Source: Criblamydia sequanensis CRIB-18 (lineage in GTDB: Bacteria > Chlamydiota > Chlamydiia > Chlamydiales > Criblamydiaceae). Taken from it: a stretch of 64,000 nucleotides of DNA. Location: NCBI RefSeq assembly GCF_000750955.1, contig NZ_CCEJ010000003.1, forward strand, positions 62,001 through 126,000, written 5' to 3'. Within the stretch, counting starts at the first letter, position 1, and every line of letters starts with the position of its first letter. Under the pieces are notes generated by a model. It ran no database searches, was not told the origin of the DNA, and saw only the letters and a program-made list of their open reading frames with translations. Positions 16,463-26,344 of this stretch are shown here, piece by piece. Made by a program: the position numbers and the translations under genes.

Positions 16463-17892
16463 AAGAAAATTACAACCTTATTATTATTGGGGGCGGCATT
16501 TTAGGGGCTGCCATTGCCGAGATGGCGGCTTCTTCCTCTTTAAAAGTATTACTGCTTGAAAAAGAGGACTTTGCATCCGGCGCAAGCTCAAAGACATCGA
16601 AGCTTGCGCATGGAGGGCTTAGGTATCTTGAAACTGGAAACTTTAAACTAGTTAGAGAATCTCTTCGTGAAAGAAACCGTTTATTAAAAATCCACCCCCG
16701 TTTTGTAAAGCCTCTTCCTTTTTTTTACCCAATTTATACATCTAATAAATGGCCGTCTTTTTTAATAAGATTAGGCTTCAAAATTTATGACTTTTTTGCA
16801 GGAAGCGACCTTCCAAAGCACCGGTTTTTATCAAGAGAAGAAGCTTTAAGAAGATTTCCTTTTTTAGATGAAAAGGGTCTAAAGGGAGGATGCCTTTATT
16901 ATGATGCCCAAATGGAGGATGCCCGTCTTGTTTTTGACCTCCTTTTTCAGGCTGAAAAATGCGGGGCAACCCTTCTTAATTATAGCGCGGTTATTGGGTT
17001 CATTCGAAAAGAAGGTTTTATAAAGGGAGTCCGGTTTCAAAATTCTTTAACAGGAGAGAAAGGCGAGGCTTTTGGAGAAATTATCCTTAATGCTACAGGG
17101 TCTTTTGCAAATGAGCTTGCACATCTTGCTAAAAGCTCTCTCTTTCTTGTTAAACCCTCAAAGGGATCGCATCTTGTCATTAATAGAACGCTATCCAATG
17201 AAGCCATCCTCTTTCATTCCAACATCGATAGCCGAGTCATTTTTTTGATCCCTTGGAAGAATCATACTTTGCTTGGCACAACAGACACGGAAGCATCTGG
17301 AAATACTAAGGATTTTAGAGTCAATGAGGAAGAAGAAAAATACCTTTTGGAATCAGCTAATTCTCTTTTAAAACAAAATCCGATTAAGACATCTGAGATT
17401 GTCTCGAAATTTGCAGGTTTAAGACCTCTTATACCAACGAACAAAGATACCTATAGAGCAAGCCGCGATCATAAGATTGAGGAAATAGAACCGGCTTTTT
17501 TTTCTGTCGTGGGAGGTAAATACACAACGCACCATCTCATAGCAAAAGATGTTTTAAAATCTTTATTCCCGGATAGGAAAATAGAGGAAAAAGATTTTGC
17601 TGGAGTCAATTATGAGACTGCAACTGAAAGGGAAACTTCTCCACTTATAGGGGATTCTTCCTATTCTGAGAGAGAACTTATCTATAGCATTCAAAAAGAA
17701 CATGCTAAAACTCTTTGCGATTGGTTTTATAGGCGTACCCCTCAAGCTTATTTAACACCTATTTCAGATAAAACAATAGAGCATGCAGCCGGTATTTTCG
17801 CCAAAAACTTCCATTGGACTGAAGAGCGAAAAAAAAATGAGATAGCTCTTCTAAAAAATGAATTATCCCATACCCAAACAAGCCGCCTTTAG
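16411..17892 (+). CDS. glpD: FAD-dependent glycerol-3-phosphate dehydrogenase
   Basis: 493 residues. It has an FAD-binding IIIGGGILGAAIAEM near 25-40, the GlpD-specific SSKTSKLAHGGLRYLE, a FLIPWKNHTLLGTTDTE segment and VGGKYTTHHLIA. The enzyme oxidises glycerol-3-phosphate to dihydroxyacetone phosphate at the inner membrane and passes electrons to quinone. The first ATG (16411) lies inside tdk and has a poor ribosome binding site; the in-frame TTG at 16447 is an alternative and would remove only 12 residues before the Rossmann strand. Overlap with tdk implies a shared transcript. Confidence 0.88.
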   Translation: MPQLLQDGKVFSLFTKLKENYNLIIIGGGILGAAIAEMAASSSLKVLLLEKEDFASGASSKTSKLAHGGLRYLETGNFKLVRESLRERNRLLKIHPRFVKPLPFFYPIYTSNKWPSFLIRLGFKIYDFFAGSDLPKHRFLSREEALRRFPFLDEKGLKGGCLYYDAQMEDARLVFDLLFQAEKCGATLLNYSAVIGFIRKEGFIKGVRFQNSLTGEKGEAFGEIILNATGSFANELAHLAKSSLFLVKPSKGSHLVINRTLSNEAILFHSNIDSRVIFLIPWKNHTLLGTTDTEASGNTKDFRVNEEEEKYLLESANSLLKQNPIKTSEIVSKFAGLRPLIPTNKDTYRASRDHKIEEIEPAFFSVVGGKYTTHHLIAKDVLKSLFPDRKIEEKDFAGVNYETATERETSPLIGDSSYSERELIYSIQKEHAKTLCDWFYRRTPQAYLTPISDKTIEHAAGIFAKNFHWTEERKKNEIALLKNELSHTQTSRL

Positions 17893-17912
17893 ACTTATTT
17901 CTTTCTATCCTT

Positions 17913-17941
17913 TTGAGTTTTTAAAGAGAGTGCGTTATATA
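17913..17941 (+). promoter_or_regulatory. Possible promoter for the glgE operon
   Basis: TTGAGT (17913-17918), a 17-bp spacer and TATATA (17936-17941), 59 bp before the glgE ATG. Confidence 0.45.
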
Positions 17942-18000
17942 TCAATTATATTTTTTAATTTGTTTTTTTGACCTCCTTATTCTAACGAAAGAATTCGAAA

Positions 18001-19980
18001 ATGAAAGCAAAAGAATTTAAACGCGTCATCATTGAAAACGTTACGCCTGAAGTCAATCATGGTGATTTTCCGGCTAAAGGGGTGATTGATGAGGAGTGCT
18101 TTGTCGAAGCGGATATCTTTACAGATGGCCATTTAAGGGTTGCCTCGCGGCTTTATTATAAGCATGAGGAAGAAGGTAAATGGCAGCAAACAAGTTTAAA
18201 ACCCCTCTCAAATGATCGTTGGCAAGGCTCTTTTTTTCCAAGAAAGTTAGGAAACTATCAATTTTTTATAGAAGGCTGGGTTGATGAATTCGGCTCCTGG
18301 CAAAAAGATTTTAAGAAAAAAAGAGAAGCTGGATTAGATCTTGAAGAAGAGTTTCGTATCGGAGCTAATATTCTTCTAAGATTGGGTAAAAAATCTTCTA
18401 AAAAAGACTTCTTCCAAAAGATCGTTAAGGCTTTAGAGGGTAAAACAAGAGAAGCAGAAAAAATAGCTCTTGTTTTTTCAGAAGACTTGCAAAGAAATCT
18501 CGACTTACTTCCTCTAGATAAATCTTTGGTCACAAAATCGGGGGTCTTGAGGGTTGAAACAGCACGTAAAAAAGCTCTTTTCTCCACTTGGTATGAGCTT
18601 TTTCCGAGGTCATGTACAAATGATTCCAAAAAACATGGCACTTTTTTAAATGTCTTAAAAGAAATCCCAAGGCTTGCCAAGATGGGATTTGATGTTCTTT
18701 ATTTTCCGCCTATTCATCCGATAGGAAAAACCAAAAGAAAAGGGAAAAATAATTCGCTTACAGCAGAAGCTCACGATCCGGGATCGCCATGGGCGATTGG
18801 CGGTAAAGATGGAGCTCATAAAGCCATTCATAAAGATCTTGGGACTTTGGAAGACTTCAAAAAACTTATAAAGGAAGCTAAAAAGCATGGGATTGAAATA
18901 GCGCTTGATCTAGCTTTTCAATGCTCACCCGATCACCCCTACATTAAGGAGCACCCCGGTTGGTTTGAATGGCGCCCTGATGGAACGATTCAATATGCTG
19001 AAAACCCTCCTAAGAAATACGAAGATATTGTTCCCTTTCATTTTACCTTAGAAAATAAAGAAGAGCTCTTTCAGGAACTTTTGAGCATTGTCTTATTTTG
19101 GGTGTCTCAAGGGATTAAAATATTTCGGGTGGACAACCCCCACACAAAACCCTTTGCTTTATGGGAGTGGCTTATAAGAGAGGTAAAAGCAGAGTCTAAT
19201 GATGTGCTTTTTCTATCCGAGGCATTTACAAGACCGAAAGTAAGAGAAAGGCTTGCCAAAATTGGCTTTGATCAATCTTATACCTATTTCACGTGGAGAA
19301 CGACTAAGTTTGAGCTAACAGAGTATTTAAAGCAATTGACCGGGCCTTTGATGCGTCACTATTTCAGGCCTAATTTTTGGGTCAACACCCCGGACATTCT
19401 GCCTGAACATTTACAGGTCGGCATCAAGGCTTCTTTCCAATCAAGGCTTCTCTTAGCGGCTACCTTATCTTCCAATTACGGCATGTACGGGCCGGCTTTT
19501 GAATTGATGCTCTCTGATGCAATTGAGGGGAAAGAGGAATATAGAGATTCTGAAAAATATGAGATTAAAAATTGGTCTGCCGTCGAACGAAACCGGCTCG
19601 ATGACTTTATTTCACTCGTCAATCAAATAAGAAAAGATAACCGGGCTCTTCAAGACACCTACAACCTGGAGTTTTTTTTCATTCCTAACGATTTTTTATT
19701 GGCCTTTGGGAAATACGATAGAAACCATAAAAATTATCTTATTGTCGTTATCAATTTGGATAATGAAAATGTGCAAAGCGGGATGCTTGAGATTCCATTA
19801 GATAGGCTTGGAATAAGTGAAGATAGGCCTTTTATGGTTCATGATCTACTAACAAACCATCGTTATATTTGGCAAGGAAGGCGTCAGTATATTGAACTTA
19901 GACCTTATGAAGTTCCGGGCCATATTTTTAAAGTATTGCCTGCCATGCACCGAGAAGAAAATTTCGACTATTATACTTAA
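18001..19980 (+). CDS. glgE: Alpha-1,4-glucan:maltose-1-phosphate maltosyltransferase (GlgE)
   Basis: 659 residues, typical GlgE length and order: an N-terminal beta domain, a helical insert, a GH13_3 barrel and a C-terminal beta domain. The barrel entry TWYELFPRS, the FPPIHPIG loop and the FRVDNPHTKP motif are diagnostic; the catalytic nucleophile is Asp378 and the acid/base is Glu407 in FLSEAF. GlgE extends alpha-1,4-glucan with maltose from maltose-1-phosphate in the cytosol. It heads a three-gene operon with treS-mak, which supplies maltose-1-phosphate, and glgB, which adds branches. The ATG follows an AACGAAAG-type leader. Confidence 0.93.
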   Translation: MKAKEFKRVIIENVTPEVNHGDFPAKGVIDEECFVEADIFTDGHLRVASRLYYKHEEEGKWQQTSLKPLSNDRWQGSFFPRKLGNYQFFIEGWVDEFGSWQKDFKKKREAGLDLEEEFRIGANILLRLGKKSSKKDFFQKIVKALEGKTREAEKIALVFSEDLQRNLDLLPLDKSLVTKSGVLRVETARKKALFSTWYELFPRSCTNDSKKHGTFLNVLKEIPRLAKMGFDVLYFPPIHPIGKTKRKGKNNSLTAEAHDPGSPWAIGGKDGAHKAIHKDLGTLEDFKKLIKEAKKHGIEIALDLAFQCSPDHPYIKEHPGWFEWRPDGTIQYAENPPKKYEDIVPFHFTLENKEELFQELLSIVLFWVSQGIKIFRVDNPHTKPFALWEWLIREVKAESNDVLFLSEAFTRPKVRERLAKIGFDQSYTYFTWRTTKFELTEYLKQLTGPLMRHYFRPNFWVNTPDILPEHLQVGIKASFQSRLLLAATLSSNYGMYGPAFELMLSDAIEGKEEYRDSEKYEIKNWSAVERNRLDDFISLVNQIRKDNRALQDTYNLEFFFIPNDFLLAFGKYDRNHKNYLIVVINLDNENVQSGMLEIPLDRLGISEDRPFMVHDLLTNHRYIWQGRRQYIELRPYEVPGHIFKVLPAMHREENFDYYT

Positions 19981-20012
19981 ATAAATGAGTGTTTTTGAAA
20001 ACTGGTAAAAAT

Positions 20013-23000
20013 ATGGAAGAAACAGAGTATTGGTATAAGACGGCCGTTTTTTATCAAATCCACATTAAATGTTATCGAGACTCGAATTCAGATGGCATCG
20101 GGGATTTTAAAGGACTTACCGAAAAGCTAAATCATATTCAAAATTTAGGCTGCAATGCGATTTGGCTTCAACCCTTCTATCCATCGCCTCTTAGAGACGA
20201 CGGTTATGATATAGCAGACTATACCAACATCAATAAAGATTACGGCACGCTTAAAGACTTTAAAATATTTTTAAAAGAAGCCCATAGCCGCGGAATCAAA
20301 GTTATCTCAGAGCTTGTGATCAATCATACTTCAGATCAACACCATTGGTTTCAAAGAGCGAGAAAATCCCCTAAGGGATCGATTTATAGAGATTATTATA
20401 TTTGGGAAGACAAGCCTGAAAAGTATTCAGACGCGCGGATTATCTTTAAGGATTTTGAAACTTCCAACTGGGCCTGGGACCCCGTTGCCGAAGCCTATTA
20501 TTTCCATAGATTTTATTCCCACCAGCCGGATCTGAATTATGATAATCCGCATGTGCATAAAGAAATTTTTAAAGTAGCTGACTTTTGGTTTGATATGGGG
20601 GTTGACGGCATGCGTCTTGACGCGATTCCGTATCTTTACAAAAGAGACGGGACTGACTGCGAAAACCTGCCCGAAACCCATGCTTTTTTAAAAAAATTAA
20701 GAGCTCATATTGATAGCAAATACAAAGGTCGAATGCTGCTTGCCGAAGCTAACCAATGGCCGGAGCAGGCTTGCGCTTATTTTGGAAAAGGCGATGAATG
20801 CAATATGGCCTTTCATTTCCCTGTGATGCCAAGATTGTTTATGGCGATTCGCATGGAAGATCGTTTTCCCATTATGGACATTCTCGATCAAACTCCAACC
20901 CCTCCTGAATCTTGTCAATGGGCCATGTTTTTAAGAAACCATGATGAACTAACCCTTGAAATGGTTACAGATGAAGAGCGTGATTACATGTGGCGGGTCT
21001 ACGCGAAAGATCCTAGGGCAAGAATCAATCTTGGCATTCGAAGAAGACTTGCCCCTCTTCTTGAAAACGACAGAAGCAAAATTGAGCTGATGAATATTTT
21101 GCTCTTTTCTTTGCCGGGCTCTCCCGTGATTTATTACGGGGATGAAATCGGAATGGGAGATAATTACTATCTCGGAGATAGAAATGGAGTGAGAACTCCA
21201 ATGCAGTGGAATAACGACCGGAACGCCGGATTTTCATCCTGCAATCCGCAAAAGCTCTATCTTCCTCTCATTATTGACCCGCAATATCACTACGAGCATC
21301 TAACCGTCGAAAATCAGGAGCATTCCGTCTCTTCTTTGCTTTGGTGGATGCGAATGGCGGTTTCGGTGAGACAAAGGTATAAAGCTTTTGGGCTTGGAAC
21401 TATTACTTTTTTAAATTCGAGTAATAATAAGGTCTTAGCTTTTATTCGTGAATACAAGAACGAAAAAATCTTGGTGGTAGTTAATTTATCTCGTTTCTCA
21501 CAGTATGTGGAGCTTAATTTAGCTGAATATAACGGCTATACGCCGGTTGATCTCTTCAGTCAAAATGAATTTTTTCCGCTAAGAAACGACCTTTATGGTT
21601 TGACTCTTGGCCGCTATGGTTATTTCTGGCTGAATCTTGTCATGAAGGAAGCTAAAAACCTTCCTATCGATCAAAAGCATCTTGTTTCCTTTCAATTTGG
21701 AGATAAATGGCAAGACATCTTAAAAGGAAATCATAAAGCCAAACTATTACAAGAAGTATTACCGGGATATATAGCCGGGTGCCGTTGGTTTAGGTCTAAA
21801 GCGAGAGTTATAAAAAATATCCAAATTATTGAAGAGCTGCCTATTGAAAATGCCCGCCTTCTATTTATTCAGGTAAGTTATCAAGACGATAGTGCTGAAA
21901 CTTATCTTTTGCCCATTTCATTTGTTTCAGATGATGTCTCGCATTCTCTTTTAGCTCATTACCCTGAAGCTGTGATTGCAACAGTCAAGCTTAGCCATAC
22001 CTCAGGACATTTAATTGACAGCACTTACGACCCTTTATTCCAAGGGGCTCTTTTCTCAACTTTAAAGGAAAAAAGAAAGTCAAAAGGAAAATATGGAAAG
22101 TTGCAAGCTACAATTAGCAAACACTTTAAAGTTAATGGGGTAAAAGATGATCAAAAAGATGCCTTGCAGTCTAGAATTTTAGGGGCGGACCAAACCAATA
22201 GTTCTTTAAGCTTTGCCGATCGATACTTTTTAAAAATTTATCGAAGAATTGAAGAAGGTACAAATCCGGATGTTGAACTGCAAGGGCACTTAAGTGAAAA
22301 TTCCAATTTTTCTTCTATTCCCAGGTATTTGGGAAAAATTGAATGGCAAGGAGATTTACAAAATCCTGTCACTGTAGCAATGTTGCAAGAGTACATTCCA
22401 AATAGTCAGGATGTTTGGGGTTATTCTGTTGATGCGTTAGGCCGTTTTTTTGATGAGGTCCTAGCTCAGCAAAGCCAATGGGAAAAATGGCTTGAAACCG
22501 AGAAAAACCCTGAATTTTTAAGCGAAGAAGCAGTTCCCCAGCAAATCGGAGATGCCATAGGTATTTTTAGAAACACAGCCGAGCTTCTTGGAAAAAAAAC
22601 GGCAGACATGCATCTAGCTTTGATTTCAAATTGCCAGAGTAAAGATATGGCGGTTGAACCTTTTACCATGCTTTATCAAAAGTCTCTTTATCAAGCTCTT
22701 CGTACACAAGCTAAGAAATCATTAGCCCTCCTTAAAGAGAAGCTTAACAGGCTTCCCCCTGATCTTCAGAAGATCACACAAGAGGTTATTGGGTCTGAAT
22801 CTAAAATTTTGAACCGTTACAGCTATTTGCAAAACAAAAAAGTAAGTGCTTGCAAAATTAGAATTCATGGCGATCTTCACTTGGGACAGGTTTTGTTTAC
22901 CGGTAAAGATCTCCTCTTTATCGATTTTGAAGGGGAGCCTCAGCTGCCTCTTGGCGAAAGAAGATTAAAGAGATCTCCCTTGCAAGATATTGCGGGAATG

Positions 23001-23318
23001 GTAAGGTCTTTTCATTACGCGAGCTTAACTGCGCTCTGCCGATATAAAGCCGTTAGAAAAGAACTAAAAGCTAATTTAGAGCCTTTTGCCAATCTTTGGT
23101 ATAGACACGTCAGCAATATTTATCTCAAAGCCTATCTAAATGAAATGCAAAAGCATTCTATCAACCTTGTCCCTAAAAATAAGGAAGAGTTCATTACTCT
23201 TTTGGAAACTTATATATTAAATAAAGCTCTTTACGAGGTTGTTTACGAGCTCCAAAATAGGCCTGATTGGGTTTCAATACCTGTCAAAGGGTTACAAATG
23301 CTTCTTAAGGAGTCTTAA
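20013..23318 (+). CDS. Trehalose synthase-maltokinase fusion (TreS-Mak)
   Basis: 1101 residues from the ATG at 20013; an in-frame GTG at 19989 is possible but adds no conserved sequence. Residues about 1-545 are a GH13 trehalose synthase: WYKTAVFYQIHIKCYRDSN start, nucleophile in GMRLDAIPYL, acid/base in LLAEANQWP, and FLRNHDEL. Residues about 570-1100 are a maltokinase with a kinase-like HGDLHLGQ catalytic loop (about 951) and metal-binding FIDFEGEP. The fused enzyme isomerises trehalose to maltose and phosphorylates it to maltose-1-phosphate, the GlgE substrate. Such fusions are known. The gene sits between glgE and glgB with gaps of 32 and 6 bp. Confidence 0.92.
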   Translation: MEETEYWYKTAVFYQIHIKCYRDSNSDGIGDFKGLTEKLNHIQNLGCNAIWLQPFYPSPLRDDGYDIADYTNINKDYGTLKDFKIFLKEAHSRGIKVISELVINHTSDQHHWFQRARKSPKGSIYRDYYIWEDKPEKYSDARIIFKDFETSNWAWDPVAEAYYFHRFYSHQPDLNYDNPHVHKEIFKVADFWFDMGVDGMRLDAIPYLYKRDGTDCENLPETHAFLKKLRAHIDSKYKGRMLLAEANQWPEQACAYFGKGDECNMAFHFPVMPRLFMAIRMEDRFPIMDILDQTPTPPESCQWAMFLRNHDELTLEMVTDEERDYMWRVYAKDPRARINLGIRRRLAPLLENDRSKIELMNILLFSLPGSPVIYYGDEIGMGDNYYLGDRNGVRTPMQWNNDRNAGFSSCNPQKLYLPLIIDPQYHYEHLTVENQEHSVSSLLWWMRMAVSVRQRYKAFGLGTITFLNSSNNKVLAFIREYKNEKILVVVNLSRFSQYVELNLAEYNGYTPVDLFSQNEFFPLRNDLYGLTLGRYGYFWLNLVMKEAKNLPIDQKHLVSFQFGDKWQDILKGNHKAKLLQEVLPGYIAGCRWFRSKARVIKNIQIIEELPIENARLLFIQVSYQDDSAETYLLPISFVSDDVSHSLLAHYPEAVIATVKLSHTSGHLIDSTYDPLFQGALFSTLKEKRKSKGKYGKLQATISKHFKVNGVKDDQKDALQSRILGADQTNSSLSFADRYFLKIYRRIEEGTNPDVELQGHLSENSNFSSIPRYLGKIEWQGDLQNPVTVAMLQEYIPNSQDVWGYSVDALGRFFDEVLAQQSQWEKWLETEKNPEFLSEEAVPQQIGDAIGIFRNTAELLGKKTADMHLALISNCQSKDMAVEPFTMLYQKSLYQALRTQAKKSLALLKEKLNRLPPDLQKITQEVIGSESKILNRYSYLQNKKVSACKIRIHGDLHLGQVLFTGKDLLFIDFEGEPQLPLGERRLKRSPLQDIAGMVRSFHYASLTALCRYKAVRKELKANLEPFANLWYRHVSNIYLKAYLNEMQKHSINLVPKNKEEFITLLETYILNKALYEVVYELQNRPDWVSIPVKGLQMLLKES

Positions 23319-23324
23319 ATAAAA

Positions 23325-25241
23325 ATGAGTCAAAGAACCCTTGCCGCGTCTCTTTTTACAGAAGATGACATTTATTTATTTAAAGAGGGAAAGCATTTTA
23401 GGCTCTATGAAAAATTAGGGGCCCATCAAATGCGTTTTGGAGGCGTTTTGGGAACATATTTTGCTGTTTGGGCGCCTAATGCTGAAACAGTTTCTGTGGT
23501 CGGGGATTTCAACGGCTGGGATCCGACCCGCCATCATTTATTTCCAAGATGGGATAGCTCAGGAATTTTTGAGGGATTCATTCCGGAAGTTGGCAATGGG
23601 GCTCTCTATAAATATTTTATTATCTCAAAAGCGAACGGGATCATTTTAGAAAAGGGAGACCCTTTTGGTTTCAGATGGGAAGTCCCTCCAAGAACCGCCT
23701 CTATTGTTTGGGATTTAAAATATGAATGGGATGAAAAGGATTGGGAAGCTGAAAGAAAAGCTAAAAACAATCTATCGGCCCCTTTTTCTGTGTATGAAAT
23801 GCACTACGGCTCTTGGGCTCGCGTGGTTGAAGATCATAATAGACCCTTAACCTACAGGGAAATGGCTGAAAAACTCCCGGAATACCTTCATGAGATGGGA
23901 TTTACCCATGTCGAGTTTATGCCTTTAATGGAGCATCCTTTTTTAGGCTCTTGGGGCTATCAGAAAGTCGGATATTTTGCGCCTAGCAGTCGATATGGCA
24001 CACCTCAAGATTTTATGTTTCTCATCGAAACGCTTCATCAAAAAAATATTGGTGTGATTTTAGATTGGGTTCCCTCTCATTTTCCATCCGATGGGCACGG
24101 GCTTGCTTTTTTTGATGGGACGCATCTTTTTGAACACGCCGACAAAAGACAAGGTTTTCATCCCGATTGGCAAAGCTATATTTTTAATTATGGAAGAAAT
24201 GAGGTTAAGAGTTTTTTAATCTCAAGCGCTCTTTTTTGGTGTGACAAATATCATATCGATGGTCTTCGAGTCGATGCGGTAGCTTCCATGCTCTATCTTG
24301 ATTACTCAAGAAAAAGAGGGGAGTGGATTCCTAATGCTTTTGGCGGAAATGAGAACCTGGAGGCGATTCATTTTTTGAAAGACCTTAATAGTGCAGTTTA
24401 TGGTTTCAATTCATCCCTACAGATGATTGCGGAAGAATCTACCGCTTGGCCCATGGTGTCAAGGCCTGTTTACCTTGGTGGTTTAGGGTTTGGCATGAAA
24501 TGGAATATGGGTTGGATGCATGACACCCTTGTTTACTTTTCAAAAGACCCGGTCTACCGTAAGTTTCATCAAGGGGATCTTTTGTTCAGCATGCTTTATG
24601 CTTATAATGAAAATTTCATGCTTTCCATATCTCACGATGAAGTGGTGCACGGCAAACAATCTCTTTTAAGTAAAATGCCGGGCGATGACTGGCAAAAATT
24701 TGCTAATGTCCGTTTACTTATTGGGTATATGTATGCGCATCCCGGAAAAAAATTGCTTTTCATGGGCGCTGAAATCGGGCAATGGTCCGAGTGGAATCAT
24801 GATCATAGTTTGGATTGGCACCTTTTATCCTATGAAAGACACGAAAAGCTTCAGAAATTTGTAAAAGATATCAATCATCTTTACATTAGGGAGAAGGCCA
24901 TGCATGAGCTAGATTTTACCCCTGATGGATTTGAATGGTTGGATTTCAGTGATAGCGATAAGAGTGTGATCAGTTTTTATCGTAAAGGAACCTCGCCGCA
25001 AGACGAGCTTTTATTTGTCTTTAATTTTACACCCTCGACCCATGAAAACTATAGGCTTGGAGTTAAGCGGAAAGGCACTTATAGTGAAATTCTAAATAGC
25101 GATTCGACGTTTTATGGGGGATCGGATAAAGGTAATTTTGGTAAGATTGAGACAAGGCCGATCTCTTGCCATGGAAGGGATCATAGTATAGGCCTTACCT
25201 TGCCTCCTCTTGGTTTCCTTTGTTTAAAGCCTGAAACTTGA
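23325..25241 (+). CDS. glgB: 1,4-alpha-glucan branching enzyme
   Basis: 638 residues. It has an N-terminal CBM48 module (VWAPNAETVSVVGDFNGW) and a GH13_9 barrel with EMHYGSWAR, a nucleophile Asp317 in GLRVDAVASMLYLDYSR and an acid/base Glu370 in MIAEESTAWP, plus ISHDEVVHGK. A C-terminal all-beta domain ends LPPLGFLCLKP. The enzyme cuts alpha-1,4 chains and re-attaches them as alpha-1,6 branches. AAGGAG lies 11 bp before the ATG. It is the last gene of the glgE operon; a weak AAGCCT/AGGCTT hairpin overlaps its stop. Confidence 0.95.
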   Translation: MSQRTLAASLFTEDDIYLFKEGKHFRLYEKLGAHQMRFGGVLGTYFAVWAPNAETVSVVGDFNGWDPTRHHLFPRWDSSGIFEGFIPEVGNGALYKYFIISKANGIILEKGDPFGFRWEVPPRTASIVWDLKYEWDEKDWEAERKAKNNLSAPFSVYEMHYGSWARVVEDHNRPLTYREMAEKLPEYLHEMGFTHVEFMPLMEHPFLGSWGYQKVGYFAPSSRYGTPQDFMFLIETLHQKNIGVILDWVPSHFPSDGHGLAFFDGTHLFEHADKRQGFHPDWQSYIFNYGRNEVKSFLISSALFWCDKYHIDGLRVDAVASMLYLDYSRKRGEWIPNAFGGNENLEAIHFLKDLNSAVYGFNSSLQMIAEESTAWPMVSRPVYLGGLGFGMKWNMGWMHDTLVYFSKDPVYRKFHQGDLLFSMLYAYNENFMLSISHDEVVHGKQSLLSKMPGDDWQKFANVRLLIGYMYAHPGKKLLFMGAEIGQWSEWNHDHSLDWHLLSYERHEKLQKFVKDINHLYIREKAMHELDFTPDGFEWLDFSDSDKSVISFYRKGTSPQDELLFVFNFTPSTHENYRLGVKRKGTYSEILNSDSTFYGGSDKGNFGKIETRPISCHGRDHSIGLTLPPLGFLCLKPET

Positions 25242-25323
25242 GGCTTATTAACCTAATTGAAATTAAATTTGAAAAAGCCTAAGATCCTTAAGTTTTAAAA
25301 TAGTAAATATAAGGCTTAGCAAA

Positions 25324-25725
25324 ATGACGTCATTGATCGGGGATACTACGACAAGTTTACAAGGATTAGATCAACATGTGCTTTCTTTAGAGATGAGAGA
25401 TCTCTCTAAAAAAAATTGGGTGAACGAAAGATCTAGTGATTATAAAACAAACTTTTACATGAAAAATGGGACTCTCAATCTTTATCTAAAAAGTGGAGGA
25501 GGGTTTGCAAAGCCCTATAAAGCCTTTCTTTTTAAAGAAGATCAAGACGCGACTTTTGATTATACCCTTTTAATTAAAGACTTGCTTGAAATAAGCGAAG
25601 CAAGACTTCCAACGATAGTATCCATCCCGATAAAATCTTATGTGGAAACAGGAAGCAAAGTTAAATTTTTAATGCTAGGCCAAGGGCCTATGGCAACGAT
25701 CTTGGGCAGCTTTGAGGTCGATTAA
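25324..25725 (+). CDS. Hypothetical protein, 133 residues
   Basis: I do not recognise this protein. It has no signal peptide, membrane segment or cysteine cluster. Its sequence reads as a compact mixed alpha/beta domain: polar N-terminus, a glycine-rich KSGGGFAKPYKAFLF stretch near 57-71, then strands TIVSIPIKSYV and SKVKFLMLGQG. It ends 15 bp before the ispF ATG and could be co-transcribed with it. Codon use looks like its neighbours. The frame is well separated from other genes, so it is probably real. Confidence 0.55.
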   Translation: MTSLIGDTTTSLQGLDQHVLSLEMRDLSKKNWVNERSSDYKTNFYMKNGTLNLYLKSGGGFAKPYKAFLFKEDQDATFDYTLLIKDLLEISEARLPTIVSIPIKSYVETGSKVKFLMLGQGPMATILGSFEVD

Positions 25726-25740
25726 CAACAGGAAATAAAA

Positions 25741-26344
25741 ATGAGTCGCCCCTATAAAATTGGCTATGGCTACGACAGACAGCCACCGTTTTTTAACAGC
25801 CGAAGAAAAAAAAATAGTAGAAAGTAAAGACGTTCATGAAGAGGAAACAGAGTTTTATTCCAAAGATAAAAAGCTTGTGATCGGCGGTGTCACTTTAGAA
25901 GAAAGCGAACAAAAAAAATATGGCCCTTTTAAGGCTAGAAGCGATGGCGATGTCCTTTATCATTCAGTTGTCAATGCTCTCCTTTCTGCTTTAGGAGACA
26001 AAAAAGCAAGGGATATTGGAACTCTTTTTCCAAATACCGATAAAGCCAATTCCAATCGTAATAGCTCAGATTTTTTAAAAGCGGCATCAGAGCTTATTCA
26101 AGCTTCAAACTATGAGCTTGCCGACCTTAAAGTGATGGTGAAAGGAAAACCTCGCCTTGATTGGCAGTTGGTTGAAAAAAATTTATTAAATTATTTTAAA
26201 TCTCAAAAATTAACGCCTGACATCCATGTTCAAGCCACAAGCGGGGAAGAAATGGATGGGGCCGGAAAAGGCCTTGGGGTTGAAGTCTTTGCTGTTTGCC
26301 TTCTTCAGCTAAAAACTTTAGATCAGAGTAAATTCCTAGCATAA
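25741..26344 (+). CDS. ispF: 2-C-methyl-D-erythritol 2,4-cyclodiphosphate synthase, with an apparent 4-bp frameshift
   Basis: The enzyme makes the cyclic diphosphate of the non-mevalonate isoprenoid pathway. The start with the better ribosome binding site (AGGAAA, ATG 25741) reads MSRPYKIGYGYD, the expected first strand, then runs into a stop about 28 codons in. The rest, from DSHRF with the D-x-H zinc ligands to the C-terminus, is in the next frame. The join reads GACAGACAGC where GACAGC would restore one frame, so a 4-bp tandem duplication explains the break. Without it the protein would be about 200 residues. It also has a longer-than-usual insert after HRFL, and ARSDGDVLYH replaces the usual GHSDADVLxH. 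Alternatively ATG 25766 starts a shortened protein that keeps D-S-H. Confidence 0.75.
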
